DNA of 64,000 nt, taken from contig NZ_CP035375.1 of NCBI RefSeq assembly GCF_004118935.1, positions 2,108,001 to 2,172,000 on the forward strand. The letters are read 5' to 3'. Shown piece by piece: positions 26,801 to 35,618 of this stretch (position 1 is its first letter; every line of letters begins with the position of its first letter). The notes beneath the pieces were generated by a model. That model saw nothing but the letters and a program-made list of their open reading frames with translations. It did no database searches and was not told where the DNA came from. Position numbers and translations under genes: made by a program. Source of the DNA: Salinibacterium sp. UTAS2018 (GTDB taxonomy: Bacteria > Actinomycetota > Actinomycetes > Actinomycetales > Microbacteriaceae).

Positions 26801-27781
26801 TCACAACTCGTAGCGAGTGGCCACCGGCAAGAGCTTTTCGAGAGCCTCTACCTCGGCTATCGCGCACATTTCGGTGGCTGGTTTCGCTGCGGTGGCGCTG
26901 CCGGCGCATACAGCGGAACGGAACGCGGACTCCGGATCGCGCCCCTGCGACAGCCGCCACACGAAAGCGCCCAGAAAAGCATCGCCGGCACCGACGGCAC
27001 TCTGAACCTGCACGTGGGGTACCGGCAAACGGATGACGCCCGCTGTCGACGCGAGCACGGCACCCTGGTCGCCCAGAGTGAGAGCCACGAGTTGGGCCGA
27101 GCCGCGCGCGACGAGTTCGGCGGCGGCATCCACTTCACTCTGTTCGGTTGTCAGCTCTCTGCCGACGAGTTCGCTCAGTTCGCGCAGGCTCGGCTTCACG
27201 AGGTAGACGCCTTCGGCGAGGGCCGCGGTCAGCGCTTCGCCCGAGGTGTCGATAATCGAACGTGCGCCGCGTTGGTGAGCTAGGCGCGCGACCTGAGCGT
27301 AAAAATCAGCCGGTACTCCGGGCGGCAGGCTTCCGCTCGCGACAACGTAGCCGCCGGGAACGATAGCTTCCTCTAAGGCCGCGAGGCAGCGGCGCCACTC
27401 GGCTTCAGTGAACTCGGGGCCCTGCAACACGAAACGAAACTGGGCGCCTGAGGCACCCTCGTCAACGGTGAAGCTCTCGCGCGTAGTGCCAGCAATCGGC
27501 ACGACGAGGCTGGGCACGTTTTCGGCCTCGAGCAACTGGCGGTAGGTCGCACCGGTGAGGCCGCCGGCCGCATAAATGGCCAGGGCATCCCCACCGAGGC
27601 TCTGGATGGTGCGTGCCACATTCACGCCGCCCCCGCCGGGATCAATCCGGCTGGATCCGCAGCGCATCTTGTGGTCTGTGATGACCTGCGCGGTCGACGT
27701 GCTGATGTCGAGCGCGGGGTTCACCGTCAGGGTCACGATCGGCCGGGCCCTCGGAGCAAGCGGGAAAGTAGCGGATGCCAT
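26801..27781 (-). CDS. pfkB: PfkB-family phosphofructokinase (Pfk-2-like)
   Basis: A ribokinase/PfkB sugar kinase of about 326 residues. The sequence tracks E. coli Pfk-2 closely: PGGGGVNVARTIQSLGG, GSLPPGVP, IDTSGEALTAAL, a KPSLRELSELVGRELT stretch, and catalytic GAGDAFLGAF. Expected reaction is ATP-dependent phosphorylation of fructose-6-phosphate; 1-phosphofructokinase or tagatose-6-phosphate kinase activity is a close alternative. ATG 27781 is favoured over 27790 because TAAAAT lies seven bases before it. No fructose PTS genes are nearby. Confidence 0.8.
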   Translation of the reverse strand: MASATFPLAPRARPIVTLTVNPALDISTSTAQVITDHKMRCGSSRIDPGGGGVNVARTIQSLGGDALAIYAAGGLTGATYRQLLEAENVPSLVVPIAGTTRESFTVDEGASGAQFRFVLQGPEFTEAEWRRCLAALEEAIVPGGYVVASGSLPPGVPADFYAQVARLAHQRGARSIIDTSGEALTAALAEGVYLVKPSLRELSELVGRELTTEQSEVDAAAELVARGSAQLVALTLGDQGAVLASTAGVIRLPVPHVQVQSAVGAGDAFLGAFVWRLSQGRDPESAFRSAVCAGSATAAKPATEMCAIAEVEALEKLLPVATRYEL

Positions 27782-27822
27782 GGTCCCCATTTTATGGCGT
27801 TGTGCTGTCGCTTCGGCGGGCG

Positions 27823-28134
27823 TTAACTCTCGGTTGAGGGCTTATGCATTCCGAGTTCGTTGAGGGGCGCGTCGTCGACGGGCACCGGTGTGTGCTCGAT
27901 GGGACAGTTAAGGATTGTCTCCGGTGTCGAATGGTCAATGAAGTGCTCAGACATTGGCCGCCCGCAGACAGGGCAGACGGCATCCGCCACCTTGGCGACG
28001 ACAGCGTCGTAAGGGCCCAGCGCCGGTGTTCCCAGAATCGGGAAGAGTTTTTCGTTCAGCCAGTCGATGAATTTGACGTAGCCGTCCAGACCAGACTCTT
28101 CGCCTTCGTCTTTGGTGTGCTCGTGTTCGCTCAT
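27823..28134 (-). CDS. Small acidic protein with a CPVCG motif, function unknown
   Basis: 103 residues, strongly acidic, beginning with a charged stretch (SEHEHTKDEGEE) and containing a CPVCGRPMSEHFIDH segment. Cys-x2-Cys followed by His residues could bind a metal, although only one clear Cys pair plus a later NCPIEH Cys exist. No membrane segment or known domain recognised. The minus-strand -10 TAGCCT sits six bases before the ATG, and the gene is divergent from another unknown leaderless gene. Confidence 0.65.
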   Translation of the reverse strand: MSEHEHTKDEGEESGLDGYVKFIDWLNEKLFPILGTPALGPYDAVVAKVADAVCPVCGRPMSEHFIDHSTPETILNCPIEHTPVPVDDAPLNELGMHKPSTES

Positions 28135-28140
28135 ATTTTC

Positions 28141-28146
28141 AGGCTA
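28141..28146 (-). promoter_or_regulatory. -10 element of a leaderless promoter (minus strand)
   Basis: Reads TAGCCT on the minus strand, six bases before ATG 28134. It repeats the TAGCCT-N6-ATG arrangement seen for the divergent gene at 28258. Confidence 0.5.
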
Positions 28147-28245
28147 GACCCGAGGGAGTGAGAATGTAAGGGGCGCGGACAGCCCGTTGTCGTGCGCGCT
28201 CGCGGCTGAACAACCGTCACTCTTCACATCGCAACGCGTGACACC

Positions 28246-28251
28246 TAGCCT
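28246..28251 (+). promoter_or_regulatory. -10 element of a leaderless promoter
   Basis: TAGCCT ends six bases before ATG 28258; no ribosome-binding site. Confidence 0.5.
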
Positions 28252-28257
28252 GATCCC

Positions 28258-29361
28258 ATGACGATGAATGCTCAGACTGTGCTTGCTGGCCCGCGCGGTC
28301 GCCGACTCTGCCTCGCGATCGTGCGCCAGGCTCCACGAGAGGAGTTCCCTGAAGTTGCGGTGTTCGACGGGCTGCTCGGTTGGGCAGCCGATCAGCGCGA
28401 TAAGGCCCGCGGCCAAGGGGGAGCGATCTTCGGTTGGGGCATCCCCGATCCGCTTCCTGACCCGACCGTCGAGGAGATCGTTGAGGCGCTCGAAGCGATC
28501 CCGCTGAGTTCGCTGCCCACGCTCAGCTCTGCGGATCTCCTTGAGGCGCTCGCGGACTCGGTTGACAGCGCCCGGTACTGGCAGGAGCCCGACGGTACCG
28601 ACGAGCTGCTGGCGGATGCCCGGCTCAGGCCGGCGCTCGAGCGCATTGCTGAGCAGGTGGTTGCTTGGCCTGCGACCGCGTGGTGGAATGAACCCCTCGC
28701 GGCCGAGCAGTGGGCGGTGCAGTTCCGGGATGCTTACCTTCAGCGATCAGCCCTGACGGAGCCAGCGCTGCTCTTCGAGCAGTGGAGCGCCGCAGCGATC
28801 GAAGAGGAGCAGTCTTTTCGGCAACTCTTCTCGGATGATCCCACCGCGGAAACATCGGGCACCTGGTGGTCGCGGCCGCCCGGCGCGCTGGCGATGTCAA
28901 CGAGCGCACGGGGAGAGTCCGGTCCTGTCGGCGTGTGGCTCATCGAAGACCGCATGGATGAAGAGCCGGCGGATGTGCGGCGAGTGGAGTGGGCGCACGC
29001 TGCGCGGATATTCGAGATCGTGGACGCCGAGTCGTGGGCCCAGTTGTGCCGCTCCTATCCGTTCGACGTGAGCGAGAGTCGCCGTCATGTCTGGTACCTG
29101 ACGACGGGACGCGTCGGCAAGTGGATGACTCCCGACTGGTCGCTAGTTGCCCGCGACTTCGACGCGGTGCACCTCTCGGTCGCGGCCTACCTTTCGGCGG
29201 CGGGAACGGCTATCCCGGTGAACAGCGACACCGCGAGCGTCATCGCGGGCTGGAACCCTGATGCGACCTATTGGCTGACCGATGTCGAGTTCGGCGAGCG
29301 TGCGGAGTCGAGTTGGGTGCGCGATGAGGAAACACGGCGGTGGCGCCCGCTCCCCGAGTAG
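28258..29361 (+). CDS. Hypothetical protein, Trp-rich, function unknown
   Basis: 367 residues, acidic and notably rich in Trp (for example WGIP, WWNEP, WWSRPPG, WMTPDWS, WLTDVEF). No signal peptide, membrane helix or nucleotide-binding motif is visible. The C-terminal half (about residues 225-365) contains a segment, HVWYLTTGRVGKWMTPDWS, that looks like a conserved globular domain. Coding character and leaderless start support a real gene. I do not recognise the family. Confidence 0.65.
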   Translation: MTMNAQTVLAGPRGRRLCLAIVRQAPREEFPEVAVFDGLLGWAADQRDKARGQGGAIFGWGIPDPLPDPTVEEIVEALEAIPLSSLPTLSSADLLEALADSVDSARYWQEPDGTDELLADARLRPALERIAEQVVAWPATAWWNEPLAAEQWAVQFRDAYLQRSALTEPALLFEQWSAAAIEEEQSFRQLFSDDPTAETSGTWWSRPPGALAMSTSARGESGPVGVWLIEDRMDEEPADVRRVEWAHAARIFEIVDAESWAQLCRSYPFDVSESRRHVWYLTTGRVGKWMTPDWSLVARDFDAVHLSVAAYLSAAGTAIPVNSDTASVIAGWNPDATYWLTDVEFGERAESSWVRDEETRRWRPLPE

Positions 29362-29397
29362 CTACTCCTGCGCGTAGCTGCCCGATAGGCGTAGAGT

Positions 29398-29431
29398 GTT
29401 CGTATAAAGAAACTTACTTCGTCTAGCGAAA
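29398..29431 (+). promoter_or_regulatory. Weak tandem IclR-type operator upstream of the CoA-transferase operon
   Basis: Two 15-bp units start 19 bp apart: GTTCG-TATAA-AGAAA (29398-29412) and CTTCG-TCTAG-CGAAA (29417-29431). Each deviates from the GTTCG-N5-CGAAC form in one or two arm positions. Position, about 50 bases before the first start codon, fits a PcaR-type regulator. Confidence 0.5.
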
Positions 29432-29479
29432 ACTAGGGTACTGCGAACTGCGCAGCAATCCCTACTGCAGGGAGAGAGC

Positions 29480-30238
29480 ATGATCGACAAAGTTGTCCCG
29501 TCTCTGGCGGATGCCGTTGCCGGGATCGAAGACGGCGCCACCATCATGATTGGCGGCTTCGGTCACGCCGGTCAGCCTCACGAACTCATCGACGCGCTCG
29601 TCGCTCAGGGCGCGAGCGACCTCACCGTCGTCAGTAATAACGCCGGGAACGGCGACGGCGGACTCGCCGCCTTGCTCTCCGCTGGCCGCGTGCGCAAGAT
29701 CGTGTGTTCCTTTCCCCGCCAAGCCGATTCGTGGGTCTTCGACGCGCTTTATCGCGAGGGAAAGATCGAGCTCGAGTTGGTGCCGCAGGGAAACCTGGCC
29801 GAACGAATCCGTGCAGCGGGGGCTGGCATCGGCGCATTCTTCACGCCAACCGGTGTCGGAACCGAGCTGGCCGAGGGCAAAGAGACTCGGGAAATCAACG
29901 GGCGTACCTATGCGCTCGACTACCCGATCCATGCTGACTTCGCTGTGATCAGTGCGCTCAAAGCCGACCGCTGGGGAAACCTGGTTTACCGCCAGACGGC
30001 TCGCAACTTCGGCCCGATCATGGCCTCCGCCGCCACGACCAGCATCGTTCAGGTCGACGAGGTCGTACCGCTCGGAGAACTCGATCCCGAGACCGTGGTC
30101 ACGCCGAGCATCTACGTGAACCGGGTAGTCGTGGTGGGGGAGCGACGCTGGCTCGCCAATAACGAATTTATTGGTGGTGTCGACCTCGAAGGGCAGCCAC
30201 TCGACGCGGAGCTCGCAGCCACAGGAGGCACGAAATGA
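29480..30238 (+). CDS. 3-oxoacid / 3-oxoadipate CoA-transferase subunit A
   Basis: Alpha subunit of a family I CoA-transferase, which moves CoA from succinyl-CoA to 3-oxoadipate or acetoacetate. 252 residues with the glycine-rich MIGGFGHAGQPHELI segment and GAFFTPTGVGTELAEG. GGGAGAG precedes the ATG. It overlaps the B subunit by four bases. Pairing with a PcaF-like thiolase and a PcaR-like IclR favours 3-oxoadipate (beta-ketoadipate pathway; pcaI), but scoA-type activity cannot be excluded. Confidence 0.85.
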   Translation: MIDKVVPSLADAVAGIEDGATIMIGGFGHAGQPHELIDALVAQGASDLTVVSNNAGNGDGGLAALLSAGRVRKIVCSFPRQADSWVFDALYREGKIELELVPQGNLAERIRAAGAGIGAFFTPTGVGTELAEGKETREINGRTYALDYPIHADFAVISALKADRWGNLVYRQTARNFGPIMASAATTSIVQVDEVVPLGELDPETVVTPSIYVNRVVVVGERRWLANNEFIGGVDLEGQPLDAELAATGGTK

Positions 30239-30924
30239 CCACCACGCTCAGTCGCATCGAGCTCGCGCAGCAGATCGCCGCGGCCATCCCCGACGGCTCC
30301 TTCGTGAATCTGGGCATCGGCGCCCCGACCCTCGTCGCCAACTACTTGCCTGCCGACCTCGAAATCATTCTTCACACCGAGAACGGCATGCTCGGGATGG
30401 GGCCTGCCCCCGAGGCTGACCGTGTTGACCCCGACCTGATTAATGCGGGAAAGCAGGCTGTCACTGCATTACCCGGAGCGGCGTATTTTCATCAGGCTGA
30501 CTCCTTCGCCATGATGCGCGGCGGTCACCTTGACGTCTGTGTTCTCGGTGCCTTTCAGGTCGCGGAGAACGGTGACCTCGCGAACTGGTCAACGGGAGCA
30601 CCGGGCGCCATCCCCGCTGTCGGTGGAGCAATGGACCTCGCGATCGGCGCCAAACAGGTTTACGTGATGACTGACCTCCTCACCAAGAAGGGCGAGTCGA
30701 AGCTCGTTGCGGCGTGCAGCTACCCGCTCACCGGCGTGGGTTGTGTGTCGCGGGTGTACACCGATCACGCGGTATTCGACGTCACGCCCGACGGGTTTGC
30801 AGTGCGCGAACTCTATGGCGACAACACTCTGGAAATTCTCACCAGCCTCACCGGGCTCACTCTCGTTGACGCCACGGCAAGTGCGACGACGAGTGCTGCC
30901 GCGAACGACGCAGAAGGACACTGA
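30235..30924 (+). CDS. 3-oxoacid / 3-oxoadipate CoA-transferase subunit B
   Basis: Beta subunit of the same enzyme. The catalytic Glu lies in HTENGMLGMGP, which forms the glutamyl-CoA thioester. 229 residues, ending in an Ala/Thr/Ser-rich tail. Starts inside the subunit A stop (ATGA). Confidence 0.87.
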   Translation: MTTTLSRIELAQQIAAAIPDGSFVNLGIGAPTLVANYLPADLEIILHTENGMLGMGPAPEADRVDPDLINAGKQAVTALPGAAYFHQADSFAMMRGGHLDVCVLGAFQVAENGDLANWSTGAPGAIPAVGGAMDLAIGAKQVYVMTDLLTKKGESKLVAACSYPLTGVGCVSRVYTDHAVFDVTPDGFAVRELYGDNTLEILTSLTGLTLVDATASATTSAAANDAEGH

Positions 30925-30926
30925 TC

Positions 30927-32093
30927 ATGACGAATACCTATATTTACGACGCTGTCCGCACCCCCTTCGCGCGCCACGGGAAAGCGTTCGCCGACGTGCG
31001 ACCGGATGACCTCGCGGCCGTGGTCATGAAGGCGGCGATTCAGCGCACTGACCTCGATCCGGCGCGCGTGGATGACGTCATCTTTGGTGACGCCAACCAG
31101 GCGGGCGAAGACAACCGAAACGTCGCGCGGTTCGGGGCCCTCTTGGCCGGATTCCCCACTTCCGTTTCGGGAGTGACCGTCAACCGCCTGTGTGGCTCTG
31201 CAGTGGAATCCGTGATTCAAGGCAGCCGCGCGATCGAAGCGGGCGACGCCAGCATCATCCTGGCGGGCGGAGTCGAGTCAATGACTCGGGCGCCGTTCAT
31301 TGTCGAGAAGTCGTCGCGGCCGTTTCCGCTGGCTAACGAGACGATCTGGAACTCCTCGATCGGGTGGCGCATGGTCAACCCAGCGCTGCGCGAGGACTGG
31401 ACGATCTCGAACGGGCAGAGCGCCGAAAAGCTGGCCTTAATGCACGACCTCAGCCGTACCCGGCAAGACGAGTTCGCCGCGCGCAGCCACCGGCTGGCCG
31501 CTGAAGCCTGGGCCGCGGGGCACTACGACGGAGAAATTGTTCAGGTGCCTGGCCACGAGTTGGCGCGCGACGAGGGAATTCGAGATGACACCACGGTGGA
31601 GACGCTGAGCGCTCTTCGCCCGGCATTTGCCAAGGACGGCACCGTGACGGCCGGCAACTCGTCCTCGCTCAATGACGGTGCATCCGCCGTGCTACTGGGA
31701 GCAGAAGGTGCGCTCGATATCGAACCGTTGGCCCGCATCACAGGCCGTGGCGTCGCCGGCAGCGATCCCGACGTATTCGGAATCGCCCCCGTGGAAGCCG
31801 CCAACCGAGCACTCGCTCGCGCCGGACGAACCTGGGCGGATGTCGACATCGTCGAGCTGAACGAAGCATTCGCCTCCCAGTCGCTGGCCTGTATCGCGCT
31901 GTGGCCCGAGCTGGACCCAGAACGCGTGAACATTCACGGCGGGGCCATCGCTATGGGGCACCCGCTCGGGGCATCCGGCGGTCGCATCATTGGCCATGCG
32001 GCCCACGAGTTGAAGCGTCGCGGCGGCGGAGTAGCCGTTGTCGCCATCTGCATCGGTGTCGGTCAAGGTTTGGCCGTTGTTCTCGAGCGCTAA
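30927..32093 (+). CDS. pcaF: Acetyl-CoA acyltransferase, 3-oxoadipyl-CoA thiolase-like
   Basis: Thiolase of 388 residues. Catalytic residues are the nucleophilic Cys in VNRLCGSA, the His of GGAIAMGHPLGASG and the second Cys in AICIGVGQG. It cleaves a 3-oxoacyl-CoA to acetyl-CoA plus a shortened acyl-CoA; with the CoA-transferase the likely reaction is 3-oxoadipyl-CoA to succinyl-CoA plus acetyl-CoA. Three bases separate it from the B-subunit stop. Gene symbol assumes the beta-ketoadipate role. Confidence 0.83.
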   Translation: MTNTYIYDAVRTPFARHGKAFADVRPDDLAAVVMKAAIQRTDLDPARVDDVIFGDANQAGEDNRNVARFGALLAGFPTSVSGVTVNRLCGSAVESVIQGSRAIEAGDASIILAGGVESMTRAPFIVEKSSRPFPLANETIWNSSIGWRMVNPALREDWTISNGQSAEKLALMHDLSRTRQDEFAARSHRLAAEAWAAGHYDGEIVQVPGHELARDEGIRDDTTVETLSALRPAFAKDGTVTAGNSSSLNDGASAVLLGAEGALDIEPLARITGRGVAGSDPDVFGIAPVEAANRALARAGRTWADVDIVELNEAFASQSLACIALWPELDPERVNIHGGAIAMGHPLGASGGRIIGHAAHELKRRGGGVAVVAICIGVGQGLAVVLER

Positions 32094-32161
32094 GACCCCA
32101 CCACGAACCGTGACGTTGCTGGCGGCGCTAGGTTCCTCGGTAGAGTTCTCGAGGAGGTGCG

Positions 32162-32968
32162 ATGAAAGACACTGAAGTGAGCCCAACGTCAGACGCAGAA
32201 GCACCAGCGGAAGACTTCGTTCAGTCTCTCGCACGCGGAATCGCGGTGCTGCGGGTGTTCGACGCCGACAATGCGCAGCAGACGCTGAGCGAAGTCGCCC
32301 GTAACGCGGGCATCCCTGCCGCTGCGGCCCGGCGATTTCTTCGCACGCTCGAATCCCTCGGCTATGTGCGCTCATCAGGGCGTCAGTTTGCGCTGACCCC
32401 CAAGGTTCTCGAGATCGGCTTTGGCTATCTCTCTTCGCTCTCGCTTCACGACGTGGTTCAACCCCACCTCGAAGCGCTCTCGCGCGCCACGGGAGAATCC
32501 GCCTCTGTGGCCGTGCTTCTCGACGAAGAGATCGTCTACGTCGCCCGCGTTCCTACCCGCCACATCATGAACGTGCGCATTACGATCGGCACGCGCTTTC
32601 CCGCCTTCGCCACGAGCATGGGGCGCGTTCTTCTCGCAGGCATTCCGGCGACGGAGCGCGAACAGCTGCTGGCCAGCGCCACCATGCCGGCACTCACCCC
32701 GACCACCATCACGGATGCTCGACTGCTCGAAGCCGAGATCGAGCGAGTCGCCGCGCAAGGGTGGTCGATCGTGGATGGCGAGCTTGAGGCAGGGCTGCTC
32801 TCGGTGGCCGTTCCCATTCGTGATGGCGACGGCACGGTAACGGCTGCGCTCAACATTTCCACAAGTGCTACCCGGGACTCGGTGGAGTACCTGCGTGCGC
32901 ACCACCTGCCGCTCGCGCTCGCGACGGCGGATGACATCCAGAGAGATCTACGCCGGATCTCTGTCTGA
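32162..32968 (+). CDS. IclR-family regulator, PcaR/PobR-like
   Basis: 268 residues. The start of the DNA-binding domain (FVQSLARGIAVLRVF) is typical of the PcaR/PcaU/PobR branch, followed by the HTH (SEVARNAGIPAAAARRFLRTLESLGYV, shown in part) and the IclR effector domain (VYVARVPTRHIMNVRI onward). A GAGGAGG ribosome-binding site precedes the ATG. It lies 68 bases after the thiolase gene on the same strand and probably controls the CoA-transferase/thiolase operon; it could also read the similar operators in the island. Confidence 0.85.
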   Translation: MKDTEVSPTSDAEAPAEDFVQSLARGIAVLRVFDADNAQQTLSEVARNAGIPAAAARRFLRTLESLGYVRSSGRQFALTPKVLEIGFGYLSSLSLHDVVQPHLEALSRATGESASVAVLLDEEIVYVARVPTRHIMNVRITIGTRFPAFATSMGRVLLAGIPATEREQLLASATMPALTPTTITDARLLEAEIERVAAQGWSIVDGELEAGLLSVAVPIRDGDGTVTAALNISTSATRDSVEYLRAHHLPLALATADDIQRDLRRISV

Positions 32969-33002
32969 GCGCACTGACTGCACCGAGCGCACTGACTGCA
33001 CC
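32967..33002 (+). repeat. Two perfect copies of an 18-bp tandem duplication
   Basis: The 18-bp unit GAGCGCACTGACTGCACC occurs at 32967-32984 and 32985-33002, with a partial third start (GAGCG). The repeat begins at the iclR stop codon and fills the gap between two convergent genes. Confidence 0.8.
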
Positions 33003-33010
33003 GAGCGTGC

Positions 33011-34246
33011 TCAGCGTCGCGCGAGCTGATCTTCGACGTAGACGGGCTTGCGCAGCAGGATTCCGCCGACCGATGCGATGACCGCTGACGCGATCAACAT
33101 GATGAACACGGCAACCCACCCGCCCGTTGTTTCGCGCAGCACACCCACGAGCAGCGGTCCGAGTGAGGCGATGGTGTAGCCGACGCCTTGAACAAAACCG
33201 CTGAGGGCGACCGAGCCGCGCATCGTGCGTGAGCGAAGGTTGATGAGCACGAGGCACACCGGGAACAGCAGCGCGCCCAAGCCGATGCAGACTACCCAGA
33301 GGGTGGTCGCGAAGCCGGGGGCCAGCAGCAGGCCGAGGTCGCCGACAATGAAGAATACGACGCCCAGTTGCACGAGGGGGCTGACGTTCTTGAGCCTCGC
33401 CGCCAGCACCGGGATGAAGAGCGCCGCGGGCAACCCCATGGCGGCATAGAGAGCGAGCAGCGCTCCTGACTCCGCTGCTGTGGTGTCTGTTGTTTGAGCG
33501 AGAATATCGGGCAGCCACGTCAGCACGCCATAGACGTTGAACGACGAGATGGCGAAAACGATGGCCACGGTCCACGCCACGGACGATTGCCAGATCGGGC
33601 GCCCCCTCAGCGGCAGTGCTTGAGGAAGTTCGGCGGTGTCATTCGCTGAGGTGTCCCGTTTCTCGCGCGAGCGCTGCACCAGAAGCGTTATCCACGGCAC
33701 GAGACTGGCAAACGCCAGAATCGACCACATTCCCAGCGACAAACGCCAGTCGGTTGCGTGAGCGACGGGAACGGCGACGAGAGCGGGTATGGCAGCGCTC
33801 GCCGAGGCCAGCGTCGCGTAGAGCGCCGTCACCATCCCGATGCGGTCGGGAAAATAACGCTTCACGAGGGGTGGCAGCAGCACGTTGCCAATTCCCATTC
33901 CCACGAGCGCGAGCGCACTGCCGACCAGAAGGATGGCGTAGCCGCCCGCAGCGGCGCGCAGCAAGTGGCCGACAATCATGAAGCCAATGGCGAGGATGAG
34001 GAACCGTTCCAGCCCGAGTCTGCGCGCGATGGGGGCGCTGAAAATAGCGGAGATGGCGAAGGCCATCGGCGGGATCATCCCGAGCAGACCGAGCGCCACG
34101 TTGTCGAGGGGAATGTCGACGGCGATCTCACGCGTAATGGGAGAGATAGCGGAGACGGCCGTGCGCAGGTTGAGCGCGACCAGAAGAATGCCGACAAGGG
34201 CGATGGTGCGCCCCGCCCACAGGGGGAGCGGATGGGAGTGCGGCAT
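33011..34246 (-). CDS. MFS transporter, CynX/NimT-like
   Basis: 411 residues with about twelve hydrophobic helices and a central basic loop (QRSREKRDTS, around residue 200). The first helix region (VGILLVALNLRTAVSAISP) resembles the CynX/NimT (cyanate/2-nitroimidazole) branch of the major facilitator superfamily. Substrate unknown. It follows the M24 gene on the same strand with 72 bases between, so it probably belongs to that transcription unit. Confidence 0.8.
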   Translation of the reverse strand: MPHSHPLPLWAGRTIALVGILLVALNLRTAVSAISPITREIAVDIPLDNVALGLLGMIPPMAFAISAIFSAPIARRLGLERFLILAIGFMIVGHLLRAAAGGYAILLVGSALALVGMGIGNVLLPPLVKRYFPDRIGMVTALYATLASASAAIPALVAVPVAHATDWRLSLGMWSILAFASLVPWITLLVQRSREKRDTSANDTAELPQALPLRGRPIWQSSVAWTVAIVFAISSFNVYGVLTWLPDILAQTTDTTAAESGALLALYAAMGLPAALFIPVLAARLKNVSPLVQLGVVFFIVGDLGLLLAPGFATTLWVVCIGLGALLFPVCLVLINLRSRTMRGSVALSGFVQGVGYTIASLGPLLVGVLRETTGGWVAVFIMLIASAVIASVGGILLRKPVYVEDQLARR

Positions 34247-34318
34247 GGCGTTGCTTTCGGTCCTGGTGCACCTGAACGTCTGGGCGCCGGCTGGCGCAGT
34301 TCCGCAGCGAGCGGACGC

Positions 34319-35533
34319 CTAGTTGGCGACGAGGTCGTTGGCGTGAGTGTTGATGCTCGTCGTGCCGGTTTCGGTCATGAGGAAGACGTCTTCGACGCGC
34401 ACGCCAACGCGACCGGGCCAGAACACCGACGGCTCGATCGTGAAGAGCATTCCGGGTTCGAGAGGGGTGTTGTCCTCTTCGGAGATGTAAGGCAGTTCGT
34501 GCACATCAAGGCCGATGCAGTGGCCGGTGCGGTGACGGAACCAGTCGCCGTAGCCGCCCTCTTCGATCACGGCGCGAGTTGCGCGGTGCACATCGCCACC
34601 GGTCGCTCCGGGAACAGCAGCTTGGCGCCCAGCTTCCTGCGCGGCGATAACGAGGTCGTACACGCGCTCGTACTCTTCGTTGGGAGTTCCGATGTGGATG
34701 GTGCGGCCGAAGTCAGAGCAGTAGCCCTGCGTAATCGCACCGAAGTCGAAGCTCACACCGGCACCCGACTTGAGGGAATCGTTGGAGACTCGCACGCTGG
34801 CATCGCGGCCCAGTTCAGGGCCCATGGCCCACACGCCGGTGTCGAACGAGGCACCGAGGGAGCCGTGCTGACGCATCCGGAGATCGATCTCAGACGAGAG
34901 TTCGAGCTCGGTGATTCCGGAAACGACCATCTTCTCGACGTCGGCGAAAACGTCGTCGACGATCTTGGCCGACTGGCGCATGAGGGCGATTTCCTGGTCG
35001 TCCTTGATGCGGCGGATCTGGTTGATGATGGTGTCGGCGATCACGAAGTCAGCATCCGGCTTGTGGTTGCGCAACTCGATGGTGGTTTCTGCCCAGCTGC
35101 GCCCGCTCAGGGCGATTCGGTTGACGGCATCCGCTTCGTGTCCGCAGCTTTCTTGGCCGGGACGAGCGCCCATGGCGACAGTGTTGGCTTTGCTCGTGTA
35201 GCTGTCGAATGCCTTGCGGAAGATCTCGCCTCCGTCGTCTTTTTCGTTCGCGGTCATGACCTCGCCGGCAATGCCGTCGGGGAGGTCGAACTCTTGAAAG
35301 TGACGGGTGAGAACGAAGAGCGGGTCGTTGCCGGGGGAGATGAACGCTCCCGAGATCCAGTGGTTGGTATAGCCGATGTTTCCGAACGACGGAAGGCGGC
35401 GACCGAGACCGGTGAAGTATTCAAGATCCGATTGCGAAGCGGGGAGAAAGACGACATCGATGTTTGATTCATCGAGTTTGGTCCAGAGCTTCGACAGGCG
35501 CTGGGTGTAGTCGAATTCGATCTTTTCCATCAT
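34319..35533 (-). CDS. M24-family metallopeptidase (Xaa-Pro peptidase/creatinase-like)
   Basis: 404 residues with the pita-bread fold C-terminal half carrying all five metal ligands: Asp in SFDFG, Asp in CSDFGRT, His in TGHCIG, Glu in FTIEPSV, Glu in VRVEDVF. The N-terminal creatinase-like domain (about residues 1-165) is present. Such enzymes cut Xaa-Pro bonds or, in creatinase, the C-N bond of creatine. The first ATG of a Met-Met pair (35533) is chosen; the longer upstream frame is non-coding. A tandem IclR-type operator lies 86 bases upstream. Peptide hydrolysis fits the nearby dipeptide importer. Confidence 0.85.
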   Translation of the reverse strand: MMEKIEFDYTQRLSKLWTKLDESNIDVVFLPASQSDLEYFTGLGRRLPSFGNIGYTNHWISGAFISPGNDPLFVLTRHFQEFDLPDGIAGEVMTANEKDDGGEIFRKAFDSYTSKANTVAMGARPGQESCGHEADAVNRIALSGRSWAETTIELRNHKPDADFVIADTIINQIRRIKDDQEIALMRQSAKIVDDVFADVEKMVVSGITELELSSEIDLRMRQHGSLGASFDTGVWAMGPELGRDASVRVSNDSLKSGAGVSFDFGAITQGYCSDFGRTIHIGTPNEEYERVYDLVIAAQEAGRQAAVPGATGGDVHRATRAVIEEGGYGDWFRHRTGHCIGLDVHELPYISEEDNTPLEPGMLFTIEPSVFWPGRVGVRVEDVFLMTETGTTSINTHANDLVAN

Positions 35534-35618
35534 GAACGTAATGCTCGTTTCTGTTCGCTTAACACAGCGGTCCGAACTGAACTGAGCGGCCGCTTGTCCT
35601 TTTTCACTGTAGCGGAAG

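Noticed and set aside
33758..35467. Long open frame (569 codons) on the plus strand opposite the M24 and MFS genes
   Set aside because: Its translation is compositionally odd and it lies antisense to two genes with clear family motifs; a GC-rich shadow frame.
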